64,000 nucleotides of DNA from NCBI RefSeq assembly GCF_013283875.1, contig NZ_CP054139.1, positions 930,001-994,000 on the forward strand, in the 5' to 3' direction. This document shows positions 34,058 through 43,243 of the stretch, piece after piece; position 1 is the first letter of the stretch; each line of letters opens with the position of its first letter. A model generated the notes under the pieces. That model was not told where the DNA came from. It was given only the letters and a program-made list of their open reading frames with translations, and did no database searches. A program made the translations under genes and the position numbers. The stretch comes from Mucilaginibacter mali. GTDB lineage: Bacteria; Bacteroidota; Bacteroidia; Sphingobacteriales; Sphingobacteriaceae.

Positions 34058-35425
34058 TTGTTGACGACACGTTGCCGACTGTGGTTTTTCCTCGCGATGT
34101 TTTTTATCGCGGGGCGATGCTACGCGCAGGAAATAGTGATCACACCAACATCCTATCCGGTTGCCGGGGGTAGTGAAACTTTTAGCGGTCGTTTGTTTTA
34201 TACCATGCCGCCGGAGATAGACACCTGTATGAAGGTAATCCCCGTTATAATTAATGGTAACTATTATATAGACAGTTTGGTGATCACCGGTTCGTGTGTT
34301 AAGTATACCGGCGATAAACTGCTGATCCTATCGCGCGGTACATTTAATTTTGAGATATATTGGCGGGGGCGCCTTGATGTAAAAAAGACGATAGAGGTGG
34401 GCCCCAGGCCGGCGCCTGTCATATCATCTATCATTGCCTTACCAAACTTCGGTTGCGAGGGTGAGACGGTTACTTACATGGCCGATGTTCCCGCCGCGCA
34501 TGATAAGGCACTATATCAATGGCAAATAAACGGGGCGAACGCGGGTGTTAATTCTGCTGCTTATACCGGCATTTTAAAATCGGGCGATAAGCTAAAATTA
34601 AAGGTTACCAATTTTGATCTCTGCACCACATCTGCCGATAGCATGACGGTAACAGTACCCGTGCTTAAACCCTCGGCATTGCATACCGTTACGGTAAGCG
34701 CTTCAGAGAACCCGCTTTGCGGCGCCCACCCGGTAACGTACACGGCCTCAAGCAGCAGAAGTAGTCCCGGCATGGTTTATCAATGGCAATTAAACGGCCA
34801 GGATGCTGGCGATAACAAATCAACCTACACACTTAACAACCCGCATGATGGGGATAGGGTAAGTTGCACCATTGGCGACCTGAGCAATTGCGTACTGCCC
34901 GTAAGTTCGCCCTTGCTGATCGTTAGCGTCAGCGAAGTTCCAACAGTTAAATTTGCCGGCAACTTAACCACTAACTATGGCGGCCAGCTGCAATTGCAAC
35001 CTGTTATAAACGGCAACATCAGCAAATTTATGTGGACGCCGGCCATAGGTTTAAGCGATGCCACTATCGCTAATCCAATGGCAAGCCCGCCCGTCAGTAC
35101 TAAATATAAATTAACCGTATTCAACAATGATGGCTGTACAGCCGAAGCCGATATTTTAGTGAAAGTTACCATTATGGTACCCAATACGTTTACACCAAAT
35201 GGCGATGGCGTTAATGATACCTGGAAAATTCCCCAGCTTATCTATTACCCCGATTGCAAGCTGAAGGTTTATAACCGCACGGGGGGATTAGTTTTTCAAT
35301 CTGCCGGTTATGCAAAAAGTTGGGATGGTACAAGTAATGGCCACCCGCTGCCTGCCGGGGCTTATTATTATGTTATCGAAGTTGACAAAACCATCGTATC
35401 CGGTTATATTACCATTATAAGATGA
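34058..35425 (+). CDS. Ig-like protein with gliding-motility (T9SS) C-terminal domain
   Basis: A secreted protein of about 455 residues. The signal peptide runs to CYAQ (about residue 23). Two Ig-like domains follow (about 115-205 and 210-295), each with a CEGETVTYM/CGAHPVTYT opening and a YQWQ(I/L)NG strand. A third beta-domain (~297-370) precedes the C-terminal type IX secretion domain of the gliding-motility type: VPNTFTPNGDGVNDTWKIP ... LKVYNRTGGLVFQS ... WDGTSNGHPLPAGAYYYVIEV. The start is a TTG (34058 or 34061), since no ATG lies before the signal peptide core; an ATG at about 34097 would give a short signal. Probably surface-displayed. Confidence 0.85.
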   Translation: MLTTRCRLWFFLAMFFIAGRCYAQEIVITPTSYPVAGGSETFSGRLFYTMPPEIDTCMKVIPVIINGNYYIDSLVITGSCVKYTGDKLLILSRGTFNFEIYWRGRLDVKKTIEVGPRPAPVISSIIALPNFGCEGETVTYMADVPAAHDKALYQWQINGANAGVNSAAYTGILKSGDKLKLKVTNFDLCTTSADSMTVTVPVLKPSALHTVTVSASENPLCGAHPVTYTASSSRSSPGMVYQWQLNGQDAGDNKSTYTLNNPHDGDRVSCTIGDLSNCVLPVSSPLLIVSVSEVPTVKFAGNLTTNYGGQLQLQPVINGNISKFMWTPAIGLSDATIANPMASPPVSTKYKLTVFNNDGCTAEADILVKVTIMVPNTFTPNGDGVNDTWKIPQLIYYPDCKLKVYNRTGGLVFQSAGYAKSWDGTSNGHPLPAGAYYYVIEVDKTIVSGYITIIR

Positions 35426-35570
35426 ACCATGGTGCCGCCTGGCAAAAGCACCGGCTGATTTAAAAGATCGCCTAAATCTAAATTTATCTGCAACATTTTT
35501 GTGGCCTATTGTTTTAGTTAAACTAATTATTTAGTTTTATGAGCAACTATTATTAACCTGTCAGCATCCT

Positions 35571-36329
35571 ATGAAAAAGTCGACTTTTAAAATTATAATA
35601 CCCGCTATGTTTTTATCGGCAATTAGCGTCGCTAACGCTCAAAAACTACCCGGCAAGCAGGAGGTAAGCGTGCGTGCACCAGCCGATATGAAAACCGATG
35701 GTAAACTAACCGAATGGGACGGCAAGCTGCAGGCTTATAATAACGCTACCGAAATTTATTATACCATCAGTAACGATGATGCTAAACTTTACCTCACCAT
35801 ACAATGTAAATACCGCGACATTGTAGATAAAATATTGCGTGGCGGCATCGCGTTAAGCATCAACCATATTATCAAGAAGAACGACCCTGAAGCCGTAACC
35901 ATTACCTACCCGGTGCTGCGGGGAGGGGATATGTCTGACGCTACTAATATGTTTGCCAGGGCTACAAATATTAAAAATGATGGCAAAGATGGCCCTGTCC
36001 CGCTCGGCGAGTTGAACACTCTGCTGCAAGCGAAATCGAAGCAGATCAATATTAAAGGGATAAAGGATATTACCGATCCGTCGATATCGGTTTATAACGA
36101 GGAGGGCATCAAAGCGGTATCCATGTTTGATAAAGACCTAACCTATACGTACGAACTGGCTATTCCGCTAAAATACCTCAACCTACCTGCTACTCAATTT
36201 AGCTATCACGTGAAAATTAACGCGCCCGACGAAACCCCGATGCGGCATGATGGCCCGCCCGCTCCGCCAATGCCCATGACCGCTACCGCGCCTACCGATT
36301 TTTGGGGTGAGTACACCTTAGCTAAATAA
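35571..36329 (+). CDS. secreted CBM9/DOMON-like protein, copy 1
   Basis: A 252-residue exported protein (signal to about 23, ending ANAQ). The opening DGKLTEWDGKLQAYNNATEIYYTISNDDAKLYLTIQCK is the usual start of a carbohydrate-binding-module-9-like (DOMON) beta-sandwich, with Trp in the first strand and NDD turn. The C-terminus ends PTDFWGEYTLAK. It is first of a four-gene run with gaps of 1 to 5 bases, so they form one operon. It is very similar to the next gene throughout. Ligand and role are unknown. Confidence 0.85.
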   Translation: MKKSTFKIIIPAMFLSAISVANAQKLPGKQEVSVRAPADMKTDGKLTEWDGKLQAYNNATEIYYTISNDDAKLYLTIQCKYRDIVDKILRGGIALSINHIIKKNDPEAVTITYPVLRGGDMSDATNMFARATNIKNDGKDGPVPLGELNTLLQAKSKQINIKGIKDITDPSISVYNEEGIKAVSMFDKDLTYTYELAIPLKYLNLPATQFSYHVKINAPDETPMRHDGPPAPPMPMTATAPTDFWGEYTLAK

Positions 36330-36333
36330 TGCT

Positions 36334-37095
36334 ATGAAATACACCCTGCCGATTGGAAAGACTGCGGTTTTATGTTTGATGATTGCCACCGTACAGGCGC
36401 AGAAGCTTCCTAATAAACAGGAAGTGAGCCTGCGCGCCCCCGCCGATATGAAAACCGACGGTAAACTGACCGAATGGGAGGGCAAGCTGCAAGCCTATAA
36501 TACGGCCACCGAAATTTATTACGCCATCAGCAACGATGACGAAAGGCTGTTCCTTACCATACAATGCAAATACCGCGATATTGTAGATAAGATACTGCGC
36601 GGCGGTATTACGTTAAGCATTAACCACATCATCAAAAAGAACGATCCGGAGGCGGTCATGGTTACCTACCCGGTGTTGCGCGGTGCGGATATGTCGGCGG
36701 TTACCAATATGTTTGCTAAGATGAATAACGAAAAAAGCGAGGCCCATGATGGCCCGGTACCTGTGGGGGAGCTGAACACACTGCTGCAAAACAAATCAAA
36801 GCTGATCAATATTAAAGGGATAAAGCCGATTACCGACCCGGCTATTTCGGTTTATAACGAAGAGGGTATTAAAGCCGTATCCCTTTTCGATACGGGGTTG
36901 ACTTATACTTATGAACTGGCTATCCCGCTAAAATACCTTAACCTGCCAGCTACACCATTTAGCTATCACCTGAAAATTAATGCGCCCGACGAAACGCCGT
37001 TGCCGCCGAATGGCCGGTTTGCGCCACCGGTGGTGATCACGGCTACCGCGCCTACCGATTTTTGGGGTGAGTACAACCTGGCAAAAAAGCAATAA
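36334..37095 (+). CDS. secreted CBM9/DOMON-like protein, copy 2
   Basis: A 253-residue paralogue of the preceding gene with most residues identical, including KQEVS(V/L)RAPADMKTDGKLTEW, CKYRDIVDKILRGGI, LSINHIIKKNDPEAV and the FWGEY ending. The signal peptide is more divergent (GKTAVLCLMIATVQAQ). The main differences lie in the loop after TYPVLRG(G/A)DMS and near the C-terminus. The tight 4-base gap and similarity indicate a recent tandem duplication. Confidence 0.85.
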   Translation: MKYTLPIGKTAVLCLMIATVQAQKLPNKQEVSLRAPADMKTDGKLTEWEGKLQAYNTATEIYYAISNDDERLFLTIQCKYRDIVDKILRGGITLSINHIIKKNDPEAVMVTYPVLRGADMSAVTNMFAKMNNEKSEAHDGPVPVGELNTLLQNKSKLINIKGIKPITDPAISVYNEEGIKAVSLFDTGLTYTYELAIPLKYLNLPATPFSYHLKINAPDETPLPPNGRFAPPVVITATAPTDFWGEYNLAKKQ

Positions 37096-37100
37096 TTTGT

Positions 37101-37916
37101 ATGATGCTAAAAAACTGCTTGTTTATCGGTTTGTGTATGCTTGCCCTAACTGTAGCCGCACAGAAAAAATTGCCGGAAGTGCAAAAGGGTGGTTTGCGTG
37201 CACCGGATAAAGTTAAAATTGATGGTCGTTTAGATGAGTGGGGCGATCAGTTGCAGGCTTATAACAAAGCCTCGCAAATATTTTATACCCTAACTAACGA
37301 TGATACTTACCTGTATTTAACGGTCCGCGCCGCAGATAAGGACGCGGTACAAAAAATAAACATGGGCGGTATTACGCTAACCGTCAGCAAGGCTAAAAAG
37401 AAGATGGAAAACGCGCCTGCCATCATCTTTCCGGTTTATGATAAAATGGGCAGTAAATGGTTTTCTGTTGAAGACCGGCCTGCAATAACCAAAAACGTAG
37501 AAAGGGACAGGGTGCAGCTCGACTCGTTTGTAAGGGTGAAGAATAAGCAGCTGACCGAATATTTTAAATGGATAGGCCTGGCCAACGTAAAGGATATAGC
37601 CGATAATACGCTTTCTATTTATAATGAGGAGGGCATAAAGATTGGCTTTATGCTGGATGCGGGAGTTAATTTTAATTGCGAAATCGCCATCCCGCTGAAA
37701 TACCTGGGCATAGGAGATAGGCTCAGTAAGTTTTATTACAATATTAAGCTTGATGGCGAATCGAGGTACAGCACTAATTTCACGGAGGTGAGAACGGGTA
37801 TGTACAGCTATGTAAAAGCTGATGGTAAAAGCTACATTATCGGCTCGGATCCTGCCCAGGGCTATAAACTGTTCCCCACCGATTTTTGGGGCGAATACAA
37901 TCTTGTAAAAAAATAA
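37101..37916 (+). CDS. secreted CBM9/DOMON-like protein, copy 3 (divergent)
   Basis: A 271-residue exported relative of the two previous genes but clearly more distant. It keeps the frame VQKGGLRAPDKVKIDGRLDEWGDQLQAYNKASQIFYTLTNDDTYLYLTVR, the KDIADNTLSIYNEEGIK segment and the FPTDFWGEYNLVKK end, with a ~20-residue insertion near the C-terminus. Order in the operon and graded similarity suggest an older duplication giving copy 3, then a later one giving copies 1 and 2. The gap to the protease gene is a single base. Confidence 0.85.
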   Translation: MMLKNCLFIGLCMLALTVAAQKKLPEVQKGGLRAPDKVKIDGRLDEWGDQLQAYNKASQIFYTLTNDDTYLYLTVRAADKDAVQKINMGGITLTVSKAKKKMENAPAIIFPVYDKMGSKWFSVEDRPAITKNVERDRVQLDSFVRVKNKQLTEYFKWIGLANVKDIADNTLSIYNEEGIKIGFMLDAGVNFNCEIAIPLKYLGIGDRLSKFYYNIKLDGESRYSTNFTEVRTGMYSYVKADGKSYIIGSDPAQGYKLFPTDFWGEYNLVKK

Positions 37917-37917
37917 G

Positions 37918-38805
37918 ATGAAAAAAATAGCTATACTACTGCTTGCCTTATGCTGCAAACTATCTATGGCGCAAAGCTGGTCGGTGTCTTCAAAAACAAT
38001 GGACCTGGCCTTTGGCTCCATTGTTTACCTGGAAAGCGTATACCCCGGGCCGGGTGGCGCTAAGGCCGGTACCGATACTTTAACCGCTACCGGGATATTG
38101 TTTAAGGATAGCGCCCGGGTTTACCTGGTAACCACCAAGCACAGTGTGCAACGTGCCTTGCTGGGCAAAAACCAGCACCTGCTGAATACCAATATCACAT
38201 TGACCGTATCGGCAGTGCCCGACAGGATAAAAAAGATCAAACTGCCGCTGCTGACAGCAAACGACAGCCGGGTAAAACCTTATGTGTTTTCGTCGGACGA
38301 GGAGGATATCGCCGTTTTGTCCTTTCAAAAAAAAAGGTTTAAGCGGGTTCTGGCTTTTTTATTAAAGGACGAAGCCAGGCCCCTGCCGGTAGATTCCTTA
38401 GATCTGTCGGACGATCATTACCCCGATGAGGACTTCTTCCACCCATCGTACATGGTGTATAAAGCTAAAACCGGGGCCAAAACATGGTCTAAGGGTTTAG
38501 GGACAGCCAAAATCAAAACCTATCCCGATGCTTCTAATAATTTTGTTATCAGCGATTATATCAGCGCCGGGCGCAGCGGGTCGCCGCTTTTTGTTAACGA
38601 CAAGATCATCGGCATGGTTAAAAACGGGGAGGGCATGGGCACCAATGCCGATGCCATACGCGATCCGTTTAAAGCAGTAAAGGCAGGCATTGTAATAAAG
38701 GCCACGCTGATATTACCCTTGATACGAAAGATGCAGCAAATTGAAAACATGCCGGAATTTAATGCCCCGGATATTGAAATTAAGCCAAGTGCGTTTAAAA
38801 GATAG
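37918..38805 (+). CDS. exported trypsin-like serine peptidase
   Basis: A 295-residue protein with a signal peptide (about 1-18, ending SMAQ). The chymotrypsin-fold triad is visible: His in YLVTTKHSVQRAL (near 67), Asp in SDEEDIAVLSF (near 133), and Ser in SAGRSGSPLFVNDKIIG (near 221). The GTGILFKD-like strand before the His is present as ATGILFKD. There is no PDZ domain. Last gene of the operon with the three CBM9-like proteins, which could be its substrates or partners. Confidence 0.85.
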   Translation: MKKIAILLLALCCKLSMAQSWSVSSKTMDLAFGSIVYLESVYPGPGGAKAGTDTLTATGILFKDSARVYLVTTKHSVQRALLGKNQHLLNTNITLTVSAVPDRIKKIKLPLLTANDSRVKPYVFSSDEEDIAVLSFQKKRFKRVLAFLLKDEARPLPVDSLDLSDDHYPDEDFFHPSYMVYKAKTGAKTWSKGLGTAKIKTYPDASNNFVISDYISAGRSGSPLFVNDKIIGMVKNGEGMGTNADAIRDPFKAVKAGIVIKATLILPLIRKMQQIENMPEFNAPDIEIKPSAFKR

Positions 38806-38842
38806 CAAAGGAACTGTTTGTAAGATTTTAAGAACTCCTGAT

Positions 38843-38927
38843 CGTCATGCTGAGCGATAGCGAAGCATCCCAAACTAAGCATGCCCGCCCTGCGTATCGG
38901 GGATGCTTCGCTAGCGCTCAGCATGAC
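38843..38927. repeat. intergenic inverted repeat, family A
   Basis: The left arm begins CGTCATGCTGAGCGATAGCG; the right arm (38900-38927) is its complement with one missing base. It is followed at 38944-39018 by a CCCTCTCC-type and a CCCCCC/GGGGGG-type hairpin. The 299-base gap has no gene. Confidence 0.88.
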
Positions 38928-39104
38928 ATGTTTGTTTTTCCGCTGAAGCCTCACCCTGCCCTCTCCAGAGGAGAGGGTTCCAAAGTCCCCCCCTTTGGGG
39001 GAGATTTAGAGGGGGCTTTCATCGGCATGTCATTTAACCATTAAGAGGCCGCCGGATTTTTATAACTCAGCATGACGGGGAGTAATTGGGTTGCAGATTG
39101 AACC

Positions 39105-39890
39105 CTACAGCCCGTTAGCCCTTACCGTAATCTCTGCAATATCCAGCACCTGTATCTCGCCCTCTTTTTCGCTGTGTTTAACACCGTCGCTCAACATGGT
39201 CATGCAGAAGGGGCATCCCGCGGCTACCACTTTGGCTTGCGATTGCAGGATATCGTCCATACGCTCCATGTTTACTTCCTTGTTGCCTTTTTCGGGTTCC
39301 TTAAACATCTGCGCACCGCCCGCGCCACAGCACAGGCCGTTGCTTTTGCAGCGCTTCAGTTCAACCAAATCGGCATCCAAAATCTCCAGCGAACGGCGTG
39401 GCGCTTCGTAAACATCGTTACCGCGCCCTAAATAACAGGGATCGTGATAAGTAATCCGGCGACCTTTAAAGCTTTCGCCGCCCTCGGCCTTTAGTTTGCC
39501 CTCGTCAATTAATTGCTGAATGAGTTGGGTATGGTGGATCACCTCGTAATTGCCGCCGAGACCGGGGTATTCGTTTTTAATGGTGTTGAAGCAATGCGGG
39601 CAGCCGGTAACTATCTTTTTAACCTCATAACCGTTAAGCACCTCAATATTCATCATGGCCTGCATCTGGAACAAAAACTCGTTACCGGCACGCTTGGCCG
39701 GGTCGCCCGTGCAGCTTTCCTCGGTACCCAGCACGGCGTAGCTGATGCCCACGTGCTGCAATATCTTGCAGATATCGCGGGTGATCTTTTGTGCGCGCTC
39801 ATCAAAGCTACCGGCACAGCCTACCCAAAATAAAATATCAGGGGTTTTGCCCTGGGCCACCATTTGGGCCATAGTTGGTATTTCCAGCAT
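39105..39890 (-). CDS. (Fe-S)-binding oxidoreductase subunit, two CCG domains
   Basis: A 261-residue cytoplasmic protein of the heterodisulfide-reductase B / LutA-like type. It has two cysteine-rich CCG domains: the first with FWVGCAGSFDERAQK, EESCTGDPAKRAGNE and VTGCPHCFNTIKNEYP, the second with DPCYLGRGNDVYE, KSNGLCCGAGGAQMF and AAGCPFCMTMLSDG. Such domains bind an unusual iron-sulfur cluster or zinc. Its natural partner is the membrane ferredoxin-type gene at 40409, on the same strand. The pair probably passes electrons between a soluble donor and the quinone pool. Confidence 0.92.
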   Translation of the reverse strand: MLEIPTMAQMVAQGKTPDILFWVGCAGSFDERAQKITRDICKILQHVGISYAVLGTEESCTGDPAKRAGNEFLFQMQAMMNIEVLNGYEVKKIVTGCPHCFNTIKNEYPGLGGNYEVIHHTQLIQQLIDEGKLKAEGGESFKGRRITYHDPCYLGRGNDVYEAPRRSLEILDADLVELKRCKSNGLCCGAGGAQMFKEPEKGNKEVNMERMDDILQSQAKVVAAGCPFCMTMLSDGVKHSEKEGEIQVLDIAEITVRANGL

Positions 39891-39912
39891 CGTTATTAAG
39901 CTTAGCTTATCG

Positions 39913-40353
39913 TTAATTGTCTTCTTCGGTTATATTGTTCAAAAATTCATCTATGCTGCTGTAATCTCTAAATTTTATAGATGAATTAATGCTTTTCAGT
40001 TGTTTTAAAATATCGGCAGCAACCTCCAGTGCATCGGCTTCCATGCCAAACATATTGGCATCCCAATTGGCACCCACCAATGTTTCATCGTCGGCCATCC
40101 CTATGCACCAGCTCTCTAAAAATTCGGCCAATGGAATTGCGGTAGGCACATATCCCCGCCAATCGTCGCGGGCGCAAGCCTTGGCATAAGCCCTGTCCGA
40201 CCAAAATGGGATGATATCAACGTCCTCGTCCTCGTTAGAATGGGAGTTAGCCCAGCCATCCTTGCTCATCAATCCCCACACCATTTTTGTGGCGGCTGCT
40301 TTTTCAATAAACAGCTTGTATTTGTCTTCTATCGCGGCTGTATCCTGTAACAT
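39913..40353 (-). CDS. DUF2750-family protein
   Basis: A 146-residue soluble protein with the DUF2750 pattern: YKLFIEKAAATKMVWGL, GWANSHSNEDEDVDIIPFWSDRAYAKACARDDW, and IPLAEFLESWCIGMADDETLVGANWDANMFGME. Function unknown. It lies between two subunits of an (Fe-S) oxidoreductase, 55 bases after one and 22 before the other, so it is probably co-transcribed with them. Confidence 0.85.
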   Translation of the reverse strand: MLQDTAAIEDKYKLFIEKAAATKMVWGLMSKDGWANSHSNEDEDVDIIPFWSDRAYAKACARDDWRGYVPTAIPLAEFLESWCIGMADDETLVGANWDANMFGMEADALEVAADILKQLKSINSSIKFRDYSSIDEFLNNITEEDN

Positions 40354-40408
40354 CTATCAAACTAAATTTATTGCCCGTAAATGGCTGCTACTACTAACTG
40401 TCAACTGC

Positions 40409-41710
40409 TTACTGCTTCTCCGCCCAGTTAAACCTGTCGGCCTGGCTATACTTCCATGGGGCGCCGTTATTTTCCACGTTACCGAACATGTTATTCAGGC
40501 TGGCCGGCGCCTGCGATTCTTCCATCACCACATAGCGGCGCATTTCGGTGATAATTTCCAACGGATTGATGTTTACTGGGCAGGCTTCCACACAGGCGTT
40601 GCAACTGGTGCAGGCCCATAGTTCTTCGCGGGTGATGTAGTTATCCAGCAGGGTTTTATCGTCTACATGGTCTTTGCCGTGCTTGTCGATGTTATTGCCG
40701 ATCTCGGTGATCCGGTCACGGGTATCCATCATAATTTTACGCGGCGACAATAGTTTACCGGTAATATTAGCCGGGCAGACCGAGGTACAGCGTCCGCACT
40801 CGGTACAGGTATAAGCCTCCATCAGGTTCTTCCAGGTCAGGTCGGTGGCATCCTTAACGCCAAAGCGGGCCACTTCGCCGGTAGTTTCGGGCACAAAAGA
40901 TGGATCAAGCATAGCCTTAACCTCGTTAGTAACCGATGCCATATTGGTAAACTTACCCTTGGGATTAAGATTGCTGTAATAAGTATTGGGGAACGCCAGT
41001 AAAATATGGAAGTGCTTTGAATAGGGCAGGTAATTTAAAAATGCCAGTATGCCGATGATATGGAACCACCAGCAACCGCGCTCGATACCCTCCAAAGCCC
41101 CGGTCGATCCCGGCAGGATAGGGGCGATAAGCGAACTGATGGGAAAGCTGCCAGCGGTAACGTAATGCCCGAAGTGCATGGCCTGTAACTTATAATCGGC
41201 CCCGTTCATGGTGAGGAAAGCCGTCATTAGCAAAATCTCGGTGATCAGGATGTAGTTAGCGTCAGACTTTGGCCAGCTTTTCATCTCTACACCGCTAAAG
41301 CGCTTTAAATGCAGCACATTACGGCGGCATAGGAAAACCACGCAGGATGTAAGCACAAGCAGGGCCAGTACTTCAAAGCCACCGATCAGCAAACCATACA
41401 AGCTGCCCAGCGGTTTAGAAAAAATACGGTGCGAGCCGAAGATGCCGTCTATCATGATCTCCATCACCTCAAGGTTGATGATGATGAAGCCCACGTAGAT
41501 GAAAAAGTGCATTACAGCGGCAACCGGGCGCTTGGTCATTTTGGTTTGACCTAAGGCGATTTTAGCCATTGTCTTCCAGCGCAGGGCGGGTTGATCGGAG
41601 CGGTCGGTATCCTTGCCTAACAGGATGTTACGGCGCACTTTAGCCACATTTTTACTGAACAGGTAGATGGCCGCGGCCAGTATGATGATGAAGATAATTT
41701 GTCCTATCAT
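40409..41710 (-). CDS. membrane (Fe-S) oxidoreductase with 4Fe-4S dicluster domain
   Basis: A 433-residue protein. The N-terminal part has several membrane helices (first at residues 2-20, then ~70-100, 112-135, 155-175 and 205-235) of the nitrate-reductase-gamma/HdrE type. The C-terminal soluble part carries two [4Fe-4S] ferredoxin motifs: CTECGRCTSVCPANITG and CTSCNACVEACPVNINP. Partner of the CCG-domain protein downstream. It likely takes electrons across to or from the quinone pool. First gene of the three-gene minus-strand run. Confidence 0.92.
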   Translation of the reverse strand: MIGQIIFIIILAAAIYLFSKNVAKVRRNILLGKDTDRSDQPALRWKTMAKIALGQTKMTKRPVAAVMHFFIYVGFIIINLEVMEIMIDGIFGSHRIFSKPLGSLYGLLIGGFEVLALLVLTSCVVFLCRRNVLHLKRFSGVEMKSWPKSDANYILITEILLMTAFLTMNGADYKLQAMHFGHYVTAGSFPISSLIAPILPGSTGALEGIERGCWWFHIIGILAFLNYLPYSKHFHILLAFPNTYYSNLNPKGKFTNMASVTNEVKAMLDPSFVPETTGEVARFGVKDATDLTWKNLMEAYTCTECGRCTSVCPANITGKLLSPRKIMMDTRDRITEIGNNIDKHGKDHVDDKTLLDNYITREELWACTSCNACVEACPVNINPLEIITEMRRYVVMEESQAPASLNNMFGNVENNGAPWKYSQADRFNWAEKQ

Positions 41711-41863
41711 TATGCATGCATAGTATTTAAGGCTAAAGTAGAAAAATAGTTTTTATTATGAAGTTAAAATACAGAAAGATGTTGAGGCTGGGCCTAATTT
41801 AAAACGGTTAAAAATAATAGGGGAGGTTTGGCCGGCAAATCTTTTGGTTTTATCTCATGGGAA

Positions 41864-42382
41864 TTAAGCGTCAGGAGCTATATCAAAATATTCTCCGGCC
41901 ACGTACTGTATCAGCTTCGAGTTATCGCGCGAAATATCCAGGCATTCCAGCACCAGTTGGGCATAAGGCTGGTAGGCGATCTTTTTGGCCAGCAAATGCA
42001 AAATTTTACAGGCGCCCACCTGCATGTTTTGAATTGCCGACAAGTAGAACAGGATAGACATATCACTCTCATAATGGTTATCCTGCTTATAGCTAACCTG
42101 CTGCAGGGCTTCCCTGATCATGGCATCAACGCCAAGGCATTTCTCCGTTTCCCACGATGCCGCCATCAGTTTAAAGATCTCTTTTAGCGTTGCCATTTGG
42201 GTTTTAGAATCTTCCAGATCCTCCCGCAGTGCCGACTTTAAATTTTGAAAAGTGCACTGTTCAACCAGGCGCGGTAGATTTTCTATCAGGTTGGTTTTGG
42301 CGTTATAGAGGATGGTTAGTTGCTCTACAAAAACGGTACGCAACGAATCGTCAGATAAAGTTTGTTTTGATGGTTGAGTCAT
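41864..42382 (-). CDS. DUF892/YciE-like ferritin-like protein
   Basis: A 172-residue all-helical protein: LRTVFVEQLTILYNAKTNLIENLPRLVEQCTFQNLKSALREDLEDSKTQMATLKEIF is the typical first helix pair of the DUF892 family. The second half (YKQDNHYESDMSILFYLSAIQ...) is less conserved, and the usual metal-binding Glu/His set is not obvious, so it may be a non-metal relative. Start at 42382 (MTQPSKQ) is chosen; the longer frame to 42460 has a different composition. These proteins are often linked to stress. Confidence 0.75.
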   Translation of the reverse strand: MTQPSKQTLSDDSLRTVFVEQLTILYNAKTNLIENLPRLVEQCTFQNLKSALREDLEDSKTQMATLKEIFKLMAASWETEKCLGVDAMIREALQQVSYKQDNHYESDMSILFYLSAIQNMQVGACKILHLLAKKIAYQPYAQLVLECLDISRDNSKLIQYVAGEYFDIAPDA

Positions 42383-42626
42383 AAAGCCAGGGGGTTTGTT
42401 TTTGGTAACAAGGCTAATAACAACAAAGTAAGGCGAGGGTTTTGCCTCGCTGTATTGCAAAACTAAATTAACATCTTTTTAAACCTGCTGTTGTAATTAT
42501 AACGATTTCATTTATTGCCTATTGTGTCCATGAAATTATAGTTGAGGAAATGCTTTTTTGTACTGGATACCTTATATTTTTGACTTTATATCAGGGCGAT
42601 ATTACCCACGTTTAACAGCATCATAA

Positions 42627-43064
42627 ATGAAGGACGACATTATTGAAACCGGGAAAACAGAGGTTTTAGAAAGCGGTCCGTTTTATCACGGAACAAAAGC
42701 TGATCTGCAAATTGGCGATCTTTTAACCGCCGGCTTCAGGTCTAATTACCACACCGAAGTAATTATGAACCATATTTATTTCACAGCGTTGCCAAATGGC
42801 GCAGGCCTTGCCGCGGAACTGGCTAAGGGAGATGGTAGCGGGCGGGTTTATATTGTGGAACCGACCGGGGTTTTTGAGAATGATCCTAATGTTACTGATA
42901 AAAAATTTCCGGGCAATCCCACCCGGTCATACCGAAGCAAGGCACCGTTGAAAATTATTGGCGAGGTAACCGATTGGGTAAGATTAACGCCTGAAGAGTT
43001 ACAAACCTGGCACGACAAACTGGCCAAAATAAGATCGAACCCGGAAGCGAAAATCATTAATTGA
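42627..43064 (+). CDS. arr: NAD+-rifampin ADP-ribosyltransferase (Arr family)
   Basis: Inactivates rifamycins by ADP-ribosylation of the ansa-chain hydroxyl. The 145-residue protein has the family's blocks in order: GPFYHGTKADLQIGDLLTAGFRSNY, MNHIYFTALPNGAGLAAELAKGDGSGRVYIVEPTG, and NDPNVTDKKFPGNPTRSYRSKAPLKIIGEVTDWV. The latter is nearly the same as in mycobacterial Arr as I recall it. The His, Tyr and Asp expected in the active site are present. No transposase or integron is next to it, so it looks like a resident chromosomal gene. Confidence 0.93.
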   Translation: MKDDIIETGKTEVLESGPFYHGTKADLQIGDLLTAGFRSNYHTEVIMNHIYFTALPNGAGLAAELAKGDGSGRVYIVEPTGVFENDPNVTDKKFPGNPTRSYRSKAPLKIIGEVTDWVRLTPEELQTWHDKLAKIRSNPEAKIIN

Positions 43065-43243
43065 TTGCTTGACAGGGGTAATACCTCAGGCTTAAATTTC
43101 GGTTTGTAGCACCTGGCTGGCTTTTAAAGTTTTCTCTGCCAGTCTCTTTGCTTCGCCTGCGACCTGCGACGCATTTGCTTTGTTGTTTTACCGGCCCGGA
43201 TAAATACCTGATCACACAATAAATCATTACTAAATACCCATCG

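Noticed and set aside
37377..38021. 214-codon minus-strand frame opposite the third CBM9-like gene and the protease start
   Set aside because: It opposes two well-supported genes with signal peptides and family motifs; no family signature of its own.
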